Positions 1 through 11,222 of a DNA stretch of 64,000 nucleotides are shown here, one piece after another. Source of the stretch: Alisma plantago-aquatica. Lineage: Eukaryota > Streptophyta > Magnoliopsida > Alismatales > Alismataceae. Where the stretch lies: NCBI GenBank assembly GCA_963693085.1, contig OY856409.1, positions 1,170,921,249-1,170,985,248 of the forward strand, in the 5' to 3' direction. The notes beneath the pieces are model-generated. The model was not told the DNA's origin and did not search any database. It worked only from the letters and a program-made list of their open reading frames with translations. The position numbers and the translations under genes were made by a program. Numbering within the stretch: the first letter of the stretch is position 1; every line of letters starts with the position of its first letter.

Positions 1-878
1 AATTTACATAAACACCACACTATTGAGTTTTTGACCATCTTGTTTAAAACATGGACGCCATTAATTCACACTTAAGGTAATAAAAACAAAACCAACAATT
101 TTGAGTATTATCCTTCCTTTCCAAATGTGTCCATGGTATACATCATAATGGATTCACCCCAAAAACTATACACATTTTATTTTCATCTTATAATATCATT
201 TAAACATCTTCGAAGTCGATTTATCTTTCGTAAAATTTATTTGAAGTCCAAAAAATTCGAACTCATGTTTTCTCATCATACAAAACCAACTTAAGTTTAG
301 AAAAATTAGATGAACAACATAAGCTTATGAAGTTATATATTTTTATCTTTATATTCAACAAAACATATTATGGACTAAAATATGGTAGACAATATCCTTG
401 GGCTCACATACATGATATATGAGATCTCATTAAAGTTGCCTTTATTCATATTTTACTTATCTCACCTAAGACCATAAATTTATAGCGGATGATGGTAGAC
501 CAAGATGTGTAGCAATCGATGAACCTATGTTTTTTTTAAATGCATAACATATAATTAATGAGTTCAATTTGACCAATTATTTCTCCATAAAAACATATAA
601 AAAAATAGAAGAAACATTTTTTTTCATGTTCTCCTCCACTTCTATTTTTAAAATTATAGTTTCCATATTACTAGATATCAATCACTAAATAATTATTACT
701 ATTTTAATTTAATAACAAATCTAACAATGTTGTATACTTTCAATATGTATTTACCTAATCACAATAAAAACAAAAAAATCATATTATACTTTCCTAGAAA
801 ATATCTTCCATACTTCTTTCCGTCTCTAATAGAATTGAAGTAAAACTACTTTCCAGTTAGTAATAAGAATTAATAAAT
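1..878. other. AT-rich non-coding flank, no gene recognised
   Basis: This stretch is strongly AT-rich, with short A and T runs and no open frame of note. I recognise no transposon domain, RNA gene or LTR edge in it. It continues at 15784 on the far side of element A, as the shared target duplication GTTAC shows. Confidence 0.6.
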
Positions 879-883
879 GTTAC
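879..883. repeat. Target site duplication of element A, left copy
   Basis: GTTAC lies immediately before the LTR end TGTGGCAACAC and is repeated exactly at 15779-15783 after the other LTR end. Five bases is the usual duplication length for Ty3/gypsy integrase. Confidence 0.9.
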
Positions 884-1360
884 TGTGGCAACACTTCTCG
901 GAAAACGAGATCAACGATTGCGCAAGCGATTAATTAGTAGTGTAATTATTGAAAATCACTAAAAATTAAAACTTTTCATGAAGAGATCTACAAACCGTGA
1001 AACTCTTTCATTAAGAAACAAGGTAAGTTATTTACAAACTGATCCATCATTACATCTCTGTAATATCACATCTCGAGGGTTACAAGCATCAACTGCCTTG
1101 TTAACTATACAAGGCAAGATACAAAAATATCGAGGCATTAAGCCAAAATTGCAGATTTATATTAAACATCTACTGACTCCTAGGACCTGAGAGTACAGAG
1201 ACGACACATAGGACATTCTATCTACAGGACTTGACAGATAGTGTTTCCACCTGAGGATCACTGCTGTCTCTAATGTTGCTGCTGTTGTTGTTGTTGCTCA
1301 CCCACTGAAGGATTCCTTCATCCTCAGCGTCTACCTAAAACGTTGAATCCCACGGGGTGA

Positions 1361-1399
1361 GACAATTGAATAATTGTCCCAGCGAGAGTTATAACTCTC
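1361..1399 (-). other. Conserved LTR paired stem-loop module (A, 3' LTR)
   Basis: Two adjacent inverted repeats lie here. On the minus strand the first has arms GAGAGTT and AACTCTC around AT (1384-1399). The second has arms GACAATT and AATTGTC (1361-1378). They are followed by CACCCCGTGGG. The same pair occurs at the same place in the LTRs of B, A' and F. Confidence 0.8.
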
Positions 1400-3504
1400 C
1401 ACCAGAAGCATTATTATTGCAAATATTAAAATCACAGTGAGTAATAGAACTATAATTATTCAACAGCAGGCAATTCATTGAATAAGCTAAGTAGAGCAGT
1501 ACTCTCTATGCAATCAATTCAATTATAACTTGATTGAATGACAAGACATATATCAATAAGGAATATGAAGAACATGTATACTATTTAATCAACTAGAGTA
1601 CTATAAACAATGTATCATCAATCATTGTTTCTCGTAATTCAACCTAAGCAATCATGCTACATGACTGATTATATTTTTCAATCATATTTATGCCCTGAGG
1701 AGATGAGTTACACCTCTCATACTCCAACCGACCATTACGAAATCGCAATCGATACCATACATAGGTCACCAGAAGAGACAGATTCCTATGACCTCATCTT
1801 CCTCAGTTATTGTGAGGATCAACATGCAGGACATCTTGTGTCTCTGCTATAATAGCTTTCCAGGGTATTCTAGCAACTTTGTTATTAGAGTTACAGTGGC
1901 ATGTTGTACTCTCTTCTCCATCGAGGGATGTCTTGTTTATCTCACATTGATGCGACATTATCAACATCATCGGGAGATTAGTGATACATCATCCCGGTAT
2001 ATACATATAATGAAGGATTGAGAGATTAAATGTACATCTCACATCAATTCCATCATTAGGACGTAAGGATGTTCGCGTCCATAACCCCCACATACTCAAA
2101 AGTATGCTCTCCACGAGTTTCCTTAGGAAAACCTGTTTCACCATCATTTAACCTCTGACAATGATGGATCTATGGTCAGGGCTCTACATGATATCATTAT
2201 AATTGATTATTTAACCACATTATGGCATTCTTTTAGCATCAGACATGTTTTCAAACATAAACCAACAAGACAATTGCTATAAAGAAAGAGTACTAATTGT
2301 ATCAAGTTCATATAACATCTTGTTAACATTGGGATATCAATCCCTAACTATCTCATTATTATGATTCAAGAATATGGGTGTTCAAACCCTTACATCATCA
2401 AAACACTTGTTACCAAGTAACATATTTGCATCAAGTCATTTAACAACATGAACATGATTGTAGCAATGTAGATATTTCTCATGGCTCATACAGCCTATCA
2501 ATCTCATATGTTACCTCTTACTGGGCAACATAGCATATCATTACTTTCAAAGCTTATAAAGTGCTTTCAATGAATATGGCATCATAACCCTTACCTGGCT
2601 ATGCTCACTTCTTTATAAAGACCTGCATAACTAATACAATTGATAATAGGCACATTATCTCTATATCAACATAATGCAAAGCATAGATAACTTTACTATT
2701 CAAGGGTTGTTCCACTATGCCTTTACTAGGGTTAATGTTTACTTGCAAATCAATTCTAAGTCAAGCTTGGAGCACCACGGCCGTGCTGCCTCGCACGGTC
2801 ATGCTATAGAGGATTACCACGACCGTTTTACATCACCACAGCTGGTTTCTAGGGTTAGGGTTTCCTGTTCAATTCAATTAGGGTTAATCAACCCCTTTAG
2901 CTTAATTAGGAATAGGGGTTCCTCATTTTATAATTCAATCATAGAGTTTCATGCTTAAAAGCATAACTCAGAATTATGGTTTATTGTTCATATTATTACA
3001 TTACCCTAGATTAGGGTTTACTATTCACATTACCTCACATTAAGATCATACCATCCTTAGGTATGATGATTACTTCCATTAATGCCCTCAATAGGGTTAT
3101 AATTCATTAGCTTCCATAACTAGGGTTTGATGATCTCAACATCATGGATCATACCCTAATTAGGTATCCATCCAAATTGGGAGTTCATTACTTGATTAAC
3201 ATTCATGTAAGAAGTCTTCTCTCTCCTCTTTCTATAAGATGATGTTTGAATCACCTTTGATTAGGCTATGTCAAATCAACATTGACATCATGGGTTATGT
3301 CATTACTATTGTGATCATTAAGGCTCACTTGTTCAAAGAGTATTAGCCACTCTATCCCATCAAGGTACCTTTGTAATGTTCACCACTGATTAACATGCAT
3401 TAATCAACTAATTACTTGGTCCCTTAATCATTTTAGGTATCTATGAGGTTTAGGTTAATCAACCACTAAACCATCTTAACCACTAAGGCATCAAACGATC
3501 TTGA

Positions 3505-4640
3505 CCTTTTTAGACCGCAAACGGTCTTGCACACTAAGCCCCCAAACGGTCTTGGACAGACCTTGAAACTGTTTGGTGTTGAAGACCGTTTGGTCTTGTT
3601 GACTTTTGAAACCGTTTAGTAAAGTGCACACTCAAGACCGTTTTCCCAAGATGGGGTGAAGACCGTTTGGTCAAGTTTGACTTTGAAATCATATGGACAT
3701 AACCGAACTTGAAACCACATGAGATCAAACATTTTGGGATCGTTTGGTCCAAACGGTCTTGAGACCGTTTGGTCCAAACCACCTCAAAACCACAAGGACC
3801 AAAAAGTGTCTCAACCACTTCAATGGAGTTAGGGTTTCCAATGTTGAACCCCTCAATCGATCATATACTTGTTAGCCACTCATCAATTGAGTCGATTAGG
3901 TCAACCCTCAACTAATTTGACACTCAATTGACCATCAATTGACCATCAATTCGGGCTTGGATCAATTGGATTAGAGTTTGGAATTTATGACCCTTCAACA
4001 CTCTTCAATGTGAGTCTAATTGATTTGAAATGATTGAACCATTTTTCAATTTGATCATGACCTGACCCCAAACGGTCTTGGGATCATTTGGATATCCTCC
4101 AAATGTTCTTGAGACCGTTTTCCCATTATTTTATCAACAACCAAGTCATTCAATTAGGGTTTGGACCCTAGGTTTAGTCACCAAATTAGCAATCGATCAT
4201 TCATAAACTTGATATCATTGGACCCTCAATTGTTCAACCCTACTTAACCCTAGACCTCCAAACGGTCTTGGGTGGTCACCAAATGGTCTTGAGACCGTTT
4301 GAGTGATCCCCAAATGGTTTTGAAACCGTTTCGGTCACTCAACCCAAACTTCAACTTAATTCAATTATTGAAATTAGCAATTGACCCGATTATGGTTTTG
4401 ATGATTGATGGCCTTTGATTGGTGAACCAATTGGTATTAATTGATGATTTTTGGTAGGTGATTAGTCTACATTATTCTCAACAGGCCTCCAAATGGTCAA
4501 TGCCTGGTCAACTCTTCCAAACGGTCATGGACCGTTTGCTTCCATGCATTCTTGGGAAACCGTTTGCATTCAAACAGTTTGAAACTGTTTGCTCCAAACG
4601 TTTTGGTAAACCGTTTGCTAAAGTTTGGGAGACCGTTTGT
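3505..4640 (-). repeat. Array of AAACGGTCT/AGACCGTTT palindromes (A, 3' LTR)
   Basis: A short palindrome recurs many times here. Its typical form is the arm CCAAACGGTCT, spacer TG, then the arm AGACCGTTTGG, often reduced to one arm. The densest part is 3525-3790, with further copies at about 4070-4340 and 4480-4640. Units are spaced irregularly and separated by non-repetitive sequence, so this is dispersed reiteration and not a simple satellite. The function is unknown. Confidence 0.85.
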
Positions 4641-5143
4641 TAACGTAAAAACTTGGATAAACATAGGAATTAACGTCATAATCTTCCTCCTCTATTCAAC
4701 CAAGAACAGGGGCTGTTCTTCATGGAAATGATAGCAAGAACACACAAAGGTGTCTAAAGAAGAAGATTTAAGCAACGATTATAGGAAAGAAAGATGCATT
4801 AACAAAGCTTTAAGGTTAGAGTTATAAAACCTACCTCTAGGACTGATCCAAAGCTCCAAGCTTCGTAGCTTTAATGGTGGCTTGAGATTCAGTAGTTTTC
4901 CAAGGTCCGTTCTTCAAGTTTTGGATGGCGAAGATGGCTAGAAAGGAAAATCGTGTGAAGAACACCATAAATCTAACCTTATATAGTGATTTCCACCATG
5001 AATTCGAGGTAGATGGTGATCAACACTTACCATGTCTATGAGGTCATCCTCCCTCTGGTCCAAATCTCCTTCTTGGTCGGTCCAAGCAAAGTGATGAGAA
5101 GAAAAGAACTAAGAAACGATCCTTTGGTGTGTGGAAAAAGGAT

Positions 5144-5152
5144 GCTTATATA
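5144..5152 (-). promoter_or_regulatory. Likely TATA box of LTR A (3' copy)
   Basis: The minus strand reads TATATAAGC about 715 bp into the LTR. The same box is at 15061-15069 in the partner LTR, and a related CATATAAGC lies at a comparable place in A' (51736-51744). A second candidate, TATATAAGG, lies at 4978-4986. Confidence 0.5.
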
Positions 5153-5863
5153 TTTATGGGTATTTTCAAGGAAAATGGAAAGAGATAGATATTTGGTTTT
5201 ATCTCCCAAACATACCCACCAAGGCTTCCTCCATCCTTGGCCACGTTTCCTCCTTCTAATCACATACAAAACTCCTCCCTTATCCAAGGTTTAAAAAGAA
5301 CTAAACACCTTTTAATAGAGGTATATTAATATCCATGTTTATTGGATATTGCTTAATATATTATTATTGTGAGTAGTTTCCACTTCTACCATGATCATTC
5401 AAATGAGGCACCCTTCTCATTTTATTTTCTCTTCTTGATTCCAAGAAACATGAGAGATCCTCAAGAGGGTATATTTTACATGTTGGAACCTAGGTTTTGG
5501 GTAAATTGCACTTTATACCAAAACTATGTTTTGAAGCACAGGGATTGCTCTACAAGCTATATCTTGGTACCCAAGCATGTGAAAACTATACCACTTCATC
5601 ATATACATTCTATATGATGTCTCAACATCATAGGAACATCTTAACATGTGCAATTTGCAAGTTAAACCCTCTAATTGGGTACTTTGCACTTTAGTCCATT
5701 AATAACAAAACAATGTTTCAATATTATGCAAAAAGGACTGAATATGAAATATAAGTTCCTCAAAAGCTTTAATTACTTTTCAAGAATTGAAAGCAAGCAT
5801 CTAATCAACTTAATTAAACAAAACACCTAGGGTTAGTACATAACCCAGGTCAGGGATGTTACA

Positions 5864-5882
5864 AATTATCCACCCCTTACAA
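5864..5882 (-). other. Polypurine tract of element A
   Basis: Directly upstream of the 3' LTR, the minus strand reads AAGGGGTGGATAATT and then TGTAACATCCC. This is the expected plus-strand primer site, and it matches AAAGGGGG at the same place in B. Confidence 0.8.
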
Positions 5883-5915
5883 GGATTTCATCCCCGAAAT
5901 CATTACAAAAACATA

Positions 5916-6167
5916 TTAAGAGAAAATAGCAGGGTATTTCCTTCTCATCTCTTCCTCTAGTTCCCACGTAGCTTCTTCAATGCCGTGGTGATTCCAGAGA
6001 ACCTTCACCAGACTTATGTCTTTCTTTTTCAACTTTTTAATTCTTCTGTCAAGGATCGACACAGGTCCTTCAACATAAGATACATCATCATTCAATTCTA
6101 CTTCCATAGGTTGTAGAACTGATTTTGTGTCAGGATGACATTTCCTAAGCATGGAAATGAGGAACAC
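5916..6167 (-). pseudogene. Chromodomain end of element A polyprotein (broken)
   Basis: The 83-codon open part ends in a chromodomain-like segment, with ILDRRIKKLKKKD followed by VKVLWNHHGIEEATWE. This is the C-terminal module that chromoviral integrases are thought to use for chromatin targeting. It follows the MLRKCHPD segment typical of the integrase C-terminus. The frame is cut upstream by a TGA (just above 6222) where the B-type sequence has arginine. The last codons before the purine tract are out of frame compared with B. Confidence 0.85.
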
Positions 6168-6224
6168 TGGGTGTAATGTTTGTAACTCTGGTGGTAACTC
6201 TAGTTTATAAGCTACCTTTCCAAT

Positions 6225-7385
6225 TCATTCAATGATTGGATAAGGTCCTATAAACCTGGGAGATAACTTTCCTTTCCTTCCAAATCTAAGAACGCCTTTC
6301 CAAGGTGAGACCTTGAGGTACACTCTGTCTCCAACCTGGAATTCTAAAGGTCTACGACGCTTATCAGCATAAGATTTCTGCCTATCTTGTGTAGTCTTTA
6401 TCTGTTGTTGTATTACTTTAATCTTCTCAGTAGTTTGCTGCACAAGATCAGGACCTAAAAGTTGATATTCACCAGATTCATACCAACATAAGGGTGATCT
6501 ACAACGTCTACCATTAAAAGCTTCATAAGGTGCCATGTCACTGCTATGTTGATAGCTTTTGTTGTAGGCAAACTCTATCACACTTAGGTGCAGATCCCAA
6601 CTTCCTGTAAACTGAAGAACACATGCTCTAAGTAAGTCTTCTAAAGTCTGTATAGTCCTTTCCGACTATCCATCAGTCTAAGGATGAAAGGTTGTACTAA
6701 ACCTTAACTTTGTGCCTAAAGCTTTATGAAGTTGATCCCAAAAATGACTCGTAAACTGAGGACCTCTGTCAGAGACAACGGTAACTGGGACTCCATGTAG
6801 CCGTACTATCTCATCTACATATAACTATGCCAACTTATCAGAAGAATAGGTTGTTTTGATAGGTAAGAAATGTGTTGTCTTTGTCAACCTATCAACTATT
6901 ACCCAGATGGAATCATGTGCTTTGGTTGTTCTAGGTAAACCAACCACAAAGTCCAGTGTGACATGATCCCACTTCCATTGTGGTATGGGTAAAGGTTGCA
7001 TGGTTCCTGCAGGCTTCTGGTGTTCAGCTTTAACTTGCTGACACACATGACACCACATAACAAACTCAACAACGTCTTTCTTTTAACCAGACCACCAATA
7101 CATATCTTTCAAGTTTCGATACATCTTGGTGCTTCCTGGATACATAGCATACATTGAAGAATGAGCTTCTTCCAGGACTAACTTCCTCAAGTTATCCACA
7201 TCTGGTACTATCATTCTATCATGATAACAAGCTACTTGATCATCTGAATCATGGAAACCTTCTCGTTTCTCACTACCATACTCCGATCTAATTTGTTGAA
7301 CTAGAGCATCAACTTGTTGTGCCTCCTTAATTTGTTGTCTCAGAGTAGGTTTTATACACATCTCAGCTAACAGTCCTACTAACAA
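6225..7385 (-). pseudogene. Integrase of element A (broken)
   Basis: Zinc-binding region, catalytic core and C-terminal region can all be read in one frame interrupted by stops. Near 7150 the zinc domain keeps its first histidine (EEAH), but the second is replaced: MYPG here against MHPG in B. The C-x2-C pair is present as WCHVCQQ. The core carries aspartates in LDFVVGLP and in VVSDRGPQF, and the glutamate in SERTIQ. Two TAG stops lie in the intervening TDG segment near 6665-6690, and a TAA lies near 7083. The later part (6225-6581) carries the MAPYEAF and VYLKVSPWKG motifs common to this integrase group. It could not give active enzyme. Confidence 0.87.
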
Positions 7386-7415
7386 CGATAGTCTTAACTG
7401 TACATTATCCTTCCT

Positions 7416-8869
7416 TTAAGAGATAAGCATATCCCTCCTAGAGCATACCAAAGAATTCAACTGTGCTCTATCTAAAGCTGGTGTTGCTGATTTCCTAATC
7501 AAAGCATCATCAACCACATTGGCTTTCCCTGGATGGTAATTAATCATACAATTGTAGTCCTTGATTAATTCCATCCAGCGGCGTTGCGTCATGTTAAGCT
7601 CATGCTGAGAAAAGATATACTTAAGGTTCTTATGGTCTGTGAAAATCTGGATGTCTCTCCACAAAGATAATGTCTCCAGATCTTCAAGGCATGGACTACG
7701 GTAGCTAGTTCTAGATCGTGTGTCGGATAATTCTCCTCGTGTTTCTTAAGCTATCGAGAAGCGAAAGAAATCACTTGTTTATCCTGCATTAACACACATC
7801 CTAGTCCATTCTTAGGAGCATCACAAAAAACTATATATCCTTTCCCTTGCTCTGGTAACACAAGCATAGGTGCACTTGTCAATCTTTCCTTCAACAACTG
7901 AAAAGATTGTTGACACTTGTCACTCAAGGTAAAAAGAACATATTTCCTGGTCAACTTAGTCAAGGGTAAAGCTATAGAACTGAAGTTCTTAACGAACCTC
8001 CGGTAATAGCCTGCCAACCCTAAGAAACTGTGAATCTCCGTCGGTGTCTTCGGCTGTTCCCATTGCAGGACAGATTCTACCCTTTTAGGGTCAACACGTA
8101 TACCTAAAGCAGATATTATGTGTCCAAGGAAAGAAACTTATGGTAACCGGAACTCACACTTGCTAAACTTAGCATATAACTCATGCTCTCTTAGCAAAGT
8201 TAGAGCCTGATGAAGATGCTGCTCATGATGTTGAGCATCCCTACTGTAGATCAGTATGTCATCTATAAAGATGACTACACACTGATCGGGAAAAGGTCGA
8301 AAGATTCTATTCATGAGTTCCATAAATGCAGCTGGTGCATTAGTTATTCCAAATGACATAACTGTGAACTCATAGTGACCATACCTTGTCCTGAAGGCAG
8401 ACTTAGGTATGTCACCCTCCTTAATACACAGTTGATGATATCCTGACCTCAAATCTATCTTTGAGAAGACTGTTGCACCATGCAACTGGTCAAAGAGATC
8501 ATCAATCCTTGGCAGAGGATATTTATTCTTTATTGTTACTTTATTTAATTGTCTATAATCAATGCACAACCGCATTGATCCATCTTTCTTTTTAACAAAG
8601 AGGACCGGAGCACCCCAAGGTGAGGTACTCGGTCGGATGAAACCCTTCTTGAGCAACTCTTGCAGTTGTTTCTTGAGTTCTGCCATCTCAGTAGGCGCCA
8701 TCCTATATGGTGTTTGTGCTATAGGTTGCGTATCTGGGATTAGATTAATCTCAAAATCAATCTCTCGAGGCGGTGGTACACCTGGAAGTTCTTCAGGAAA
8801 TACATCTTCAAATTCCCTGACTATAGGAACTTCGGCAGGGTTAAGACTATCCATGGTAGTATCTACCAC
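7416..8869 (-). pseudogene. Reverse transcriptase and RNase H of element A (broken)
   Basis: The RT part (8138-8869) has the fingers and palm motifs [26 protein letters not shown] and [11 protein letters not shown], and the catalytic FIDDILIYS. RNase H follows, with [10 protein letters not shown] (8017-7751) and [10 protein letters not shown] (7664-7416). An in-frame TAA separates RT from the connection domain, and a TAG follows FASR near 7750. A frameshift near 7660 shifts the rest of pol by one base relative to RT. The enzyme would copy element RNA into DNA and remove the RNA strand. The strongest similarity in the window is to the same region of B. Confidence 0.92.
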
Positions 8870-8971
8870 ATGGGCAAAAAATGCATAACATCCTTACCTC
8901 ATCAGCTTCTCAGCAACCATAGTTGACACAAGACAGGTTGGTAGAATCTTTCTATCTCCTTGAAAGATCTA

Positions 8972-9370
8972 TGTGTCACTATCATCAGCAAACACAACTT
9001 GCTTGGATTCACAATCCAATACAACCTTATACCTTTCCAAGGTATACTTCCCAAGGATTACATCGAATCCATGCATCTCAAGTGGTATAAGATCCACTTG
9101 AATGTGATGTTCAGAAAAGAAGAGGATGCAGGGAGAACATACCTCCTGCAACACATCAGATCCCATCAATAGAGTTTCTATCAACAAACTATCTTCTCTA
9201 TAACTTGTAGTCAGGTTGCAGTCAAGAATCACTCTTTGAGTGATAAAGGAATGCGTAGCACCCAGATCAATTAAAACGGATACAATGCAAGATGCAGACA
9301 TATCAGAATATAACAATTCCATCTGACCTGCCACAACCCGTGGGTTGATCACTGCATCAGGTGGATTCAT
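8972..9370 (-). pseudogene. Retropepsin-like protease of element A (broken)
   Basis: A segment of about 130 codons carries the conserved INPRVV...GQMEL start, the aspartic protease core and the later GFDVILGKYTL motif. The active-site tripeptide, normally Asp-Ser/Thr-Gly, reads Asp-Leu-Gly (IDLGATHSFI), so activity would probably be lost even without the stops. The frame is the same as that of gag and RT. It is closed by TAG at 8969-8971, where B has a tryptophan codon. Confidence 0.85.
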
Positions 9371-9529
9371 CGCGTAGAATCACGCCGTTGCCTGTGGTTG
9401 ATTCGCTGCTCGATGACTAGGTGTCGATGATCCAGCTTGGGATGCTTGTCCACGTCCTCTAGCACTTCCTGGAAATGGTCACCTTTGAGATCCTTGCTGA
9501 CTCTGTCTTTGAGGTTGAGTTACACTCAC

Positions 9530-10573
9530 TTCTCTGGCTCTGCAATCTTTCATCAGATGCCCTATCTTTCAACATATGTAACAGCTTCTGTTCAGTTGTT
9601 GTGGTCTGGGTGGTCCTGTAACTGACATAGATGCTGAGCTACGAGCTTCTTCTAAAGGTAAGCTTCGTCCTCTACCCCTATTTGACGTCCACTGCGTCTA
9701 GGCACTGAATCTAGGTGGTGGTGTAGGTACAGAAAACCTCAGTTTCTTGAAACTTTTAGATAAAGATCCTTGGAACTGGGGGTACGTATTCTTGTTCTTA
9801 GTCTGTCTCTTTTCTGCCACATACCTCTCTACTCTTCTGACAGACTCCACGAAGGTAGAAAACCTTTCCCTATTCTCTAGAGCAGACACAAGAGTAGTCA
9901 ACTCAGCATTTAATCCTTTCTCAAAACACCTAATCCTTTCTTCATCTGTGGTTTCCATGTGCGGACAGAACCACAACAACTCCATGAACTTAGCCTCGTA
10001 CTCACTAATGTTCATTAGGCCTTATCGTAATCTCTCAAATTGAGAGATTTTCTCATCCAGAAACGTCTTAGGGAAATATCTATTGATAAATTCCCGTCGG
10101 AAAACTTCTCATTCGATCTCCACACTTGGCCTTTTTCCTTCCTCCATGGTCCACCAGTGACCAGCACTCCCCTTGAGAAGATACACAACATGCCTAACCT
10201 TCTCAGCTTCTGGGATGTTCAGGATTCTAAAGGCCTTCTCTAGTTCAGTTAACCACAAGTCAGCATCTGATGGATTAGTTGTTCTAGCATACTCTGTGGA
10301 TCCAACTTGGCGAAGTCGTTCAAACGTCTTGCCGGATCCTTGTCCTTCTGGATGGGTAGGTGCCCTAGGTACAGGTATAGGCATCCTATCAGTCATATGT
10401 GTCATGGCAGTCATGAACTGCCCAAACATGGCTTGGACGGCTGGGTTTCCCATGTCAATTGGATTGAACTGGGGTGGTTCAGGCACAGGTTCTTCTCTTT
10501 CTGGGTTTCTTGCACCTCCTCTGGGTGCAGTGACAGTACTCTCTGCAATGTGTTCCTCGTGTGACCCAGACAT
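9530..10573 (-). pseudogene. Gag of element A (broken)
   Basis: Gag is the structural RNA-binding protein of the retrotransposon particle. The start ATG at 10573 is preferred over one at 10612 because the MSG.HEEH start is shared with element F. The capsid-like region includes DADLWLTELEKAF, LKGSAGHWW and NISEYEAKF. A CCHC zinc knuckle with spacing C-x2-C-x4-H-x4-C lies at 9542-9583, with a TGA stop inside it. Other in-frame stops are TGA at 10109-10111, TAA near 10020 and TAG at 9698. No frameshift is needed to read from gag into protease. Confidence 0.88.
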
Positions 10574-10689
10574 CTTTAGTTTTATCCTCTCCTCCAGATG
10601 AGTAGAAGACACTATCAGATATACTGGAACACACTAGAACATACTCAACAACCTAAGTCATATGTCTCTATAGACTCAGCGAACCTAGA

Positions 10690-10701
10690 GCTTTTATACC
10701 A
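10690..10701 (-). other. Degenerate tRNA-Met primer binding site of element A
   Basis: The minus strand reads TGGTATAAAAGC a few bases after the 5' LTR. This is a decayed match to TGGTATCAGAGC, the complement of the initiator tRNA-Met 3' end, which is intact in B. The following CTAGGTTCGCTGAGTC is also shared with B. Confidence 0.8.
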
Positions 10702-11183
10702 CTAATTTTGGCAACACTTCTCGGAAAAAGAGATCAACGATTGCAGAAGCGATTAATTAGCAGCGGAATTATTGAAAATCACTTAAAATTAAAACTTTTC
10801 GTGAAGAGATCTACAAACCATGAAACTCTTTCATTAAGAAACAAGGTAAGTTATTTACAAACGGATCCATCATTACATCTCTGTAATATCACATCTCGAG
10901 GGTTACAAGCATCAACTGCCCTGTTAACTGTACAAGGCAAGATACAAAAATCTCGAGGCATTAAGCCAAAATTTCAGATTTATATTAAGCATCTACTGAC
11001 TCCTAGGACCTGAGAGTACAGAGACGACACATAGGACATTCTATCTACAAGACTTGACATACAATGTTTCCACCTGAGGATCACTGTTGTCCCTGATGTT
11101 GCTACTGCTGTTGTTGTTGCTCACCCACTGAAGGATTCCTTTGTCCTCAGTGTCTACCTAAAAAGTTGAATCCCACAGGGTGA

Positions 11184-11222
11184 GACAATTGAATAATTGT
11201 CCCAGCAAGAGTTATAACTCTC
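11184..11222 (-). other. Conserved LTR paired stem-loop module (A, 5' LTR)
   Basis: This is the same pair of inverted repeats as at 1361-1399. The GACAATT/AATTGTC arms are intact (11184-11201). The outer base of the first stem has mutated, leaving AGAGTT and AACTCT. Confidence 0.8.

Larger units (their letters stand above)
884..5863 (-). repeat. 3' LTR of element A
   Basis: This 4980-bp repeat aligns along its whole length with 10707-15778. On the minus strand it begins TGTAACATCCCTGACC and ends TGTTGCCACA, so the TG...CA ends are intact. Its parts, in minus-strand order, are a U3 start with AT-rich sequence, a TATA box near 5148, palindromic AAACGG repeats (4640-3505), AGGGTT-rich sequence (about 3150-2840), and a paired stem-loop module (1399-1361) about 480 bp before the end. 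It is about 90 bp shorter than its partner, mainly because it has fewer palindrome units. The short open frames inside it show no recognisable protein and are not genes. Confidence 0.92.

Noticed and set aside
3534..3818. Open frames rich in repeated Arg-Phe-Gln and Thr-Lys-Arg in LTR A (also 13355-13772)
   Set aside because: They arise from the palindromic AAACGG array. Three overlapping frames show the same repeat character, and no domain is present.
8562..8888. 108-codon plus-strand open frame
   Set aside because: Antisense shadow of the reverse transcriptase of A.
10173..10601. 142-codon plus-strand open frame
   Set aside because: It is antisense to gag of element A and has no domain. 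The gag frame explains the coding signal.
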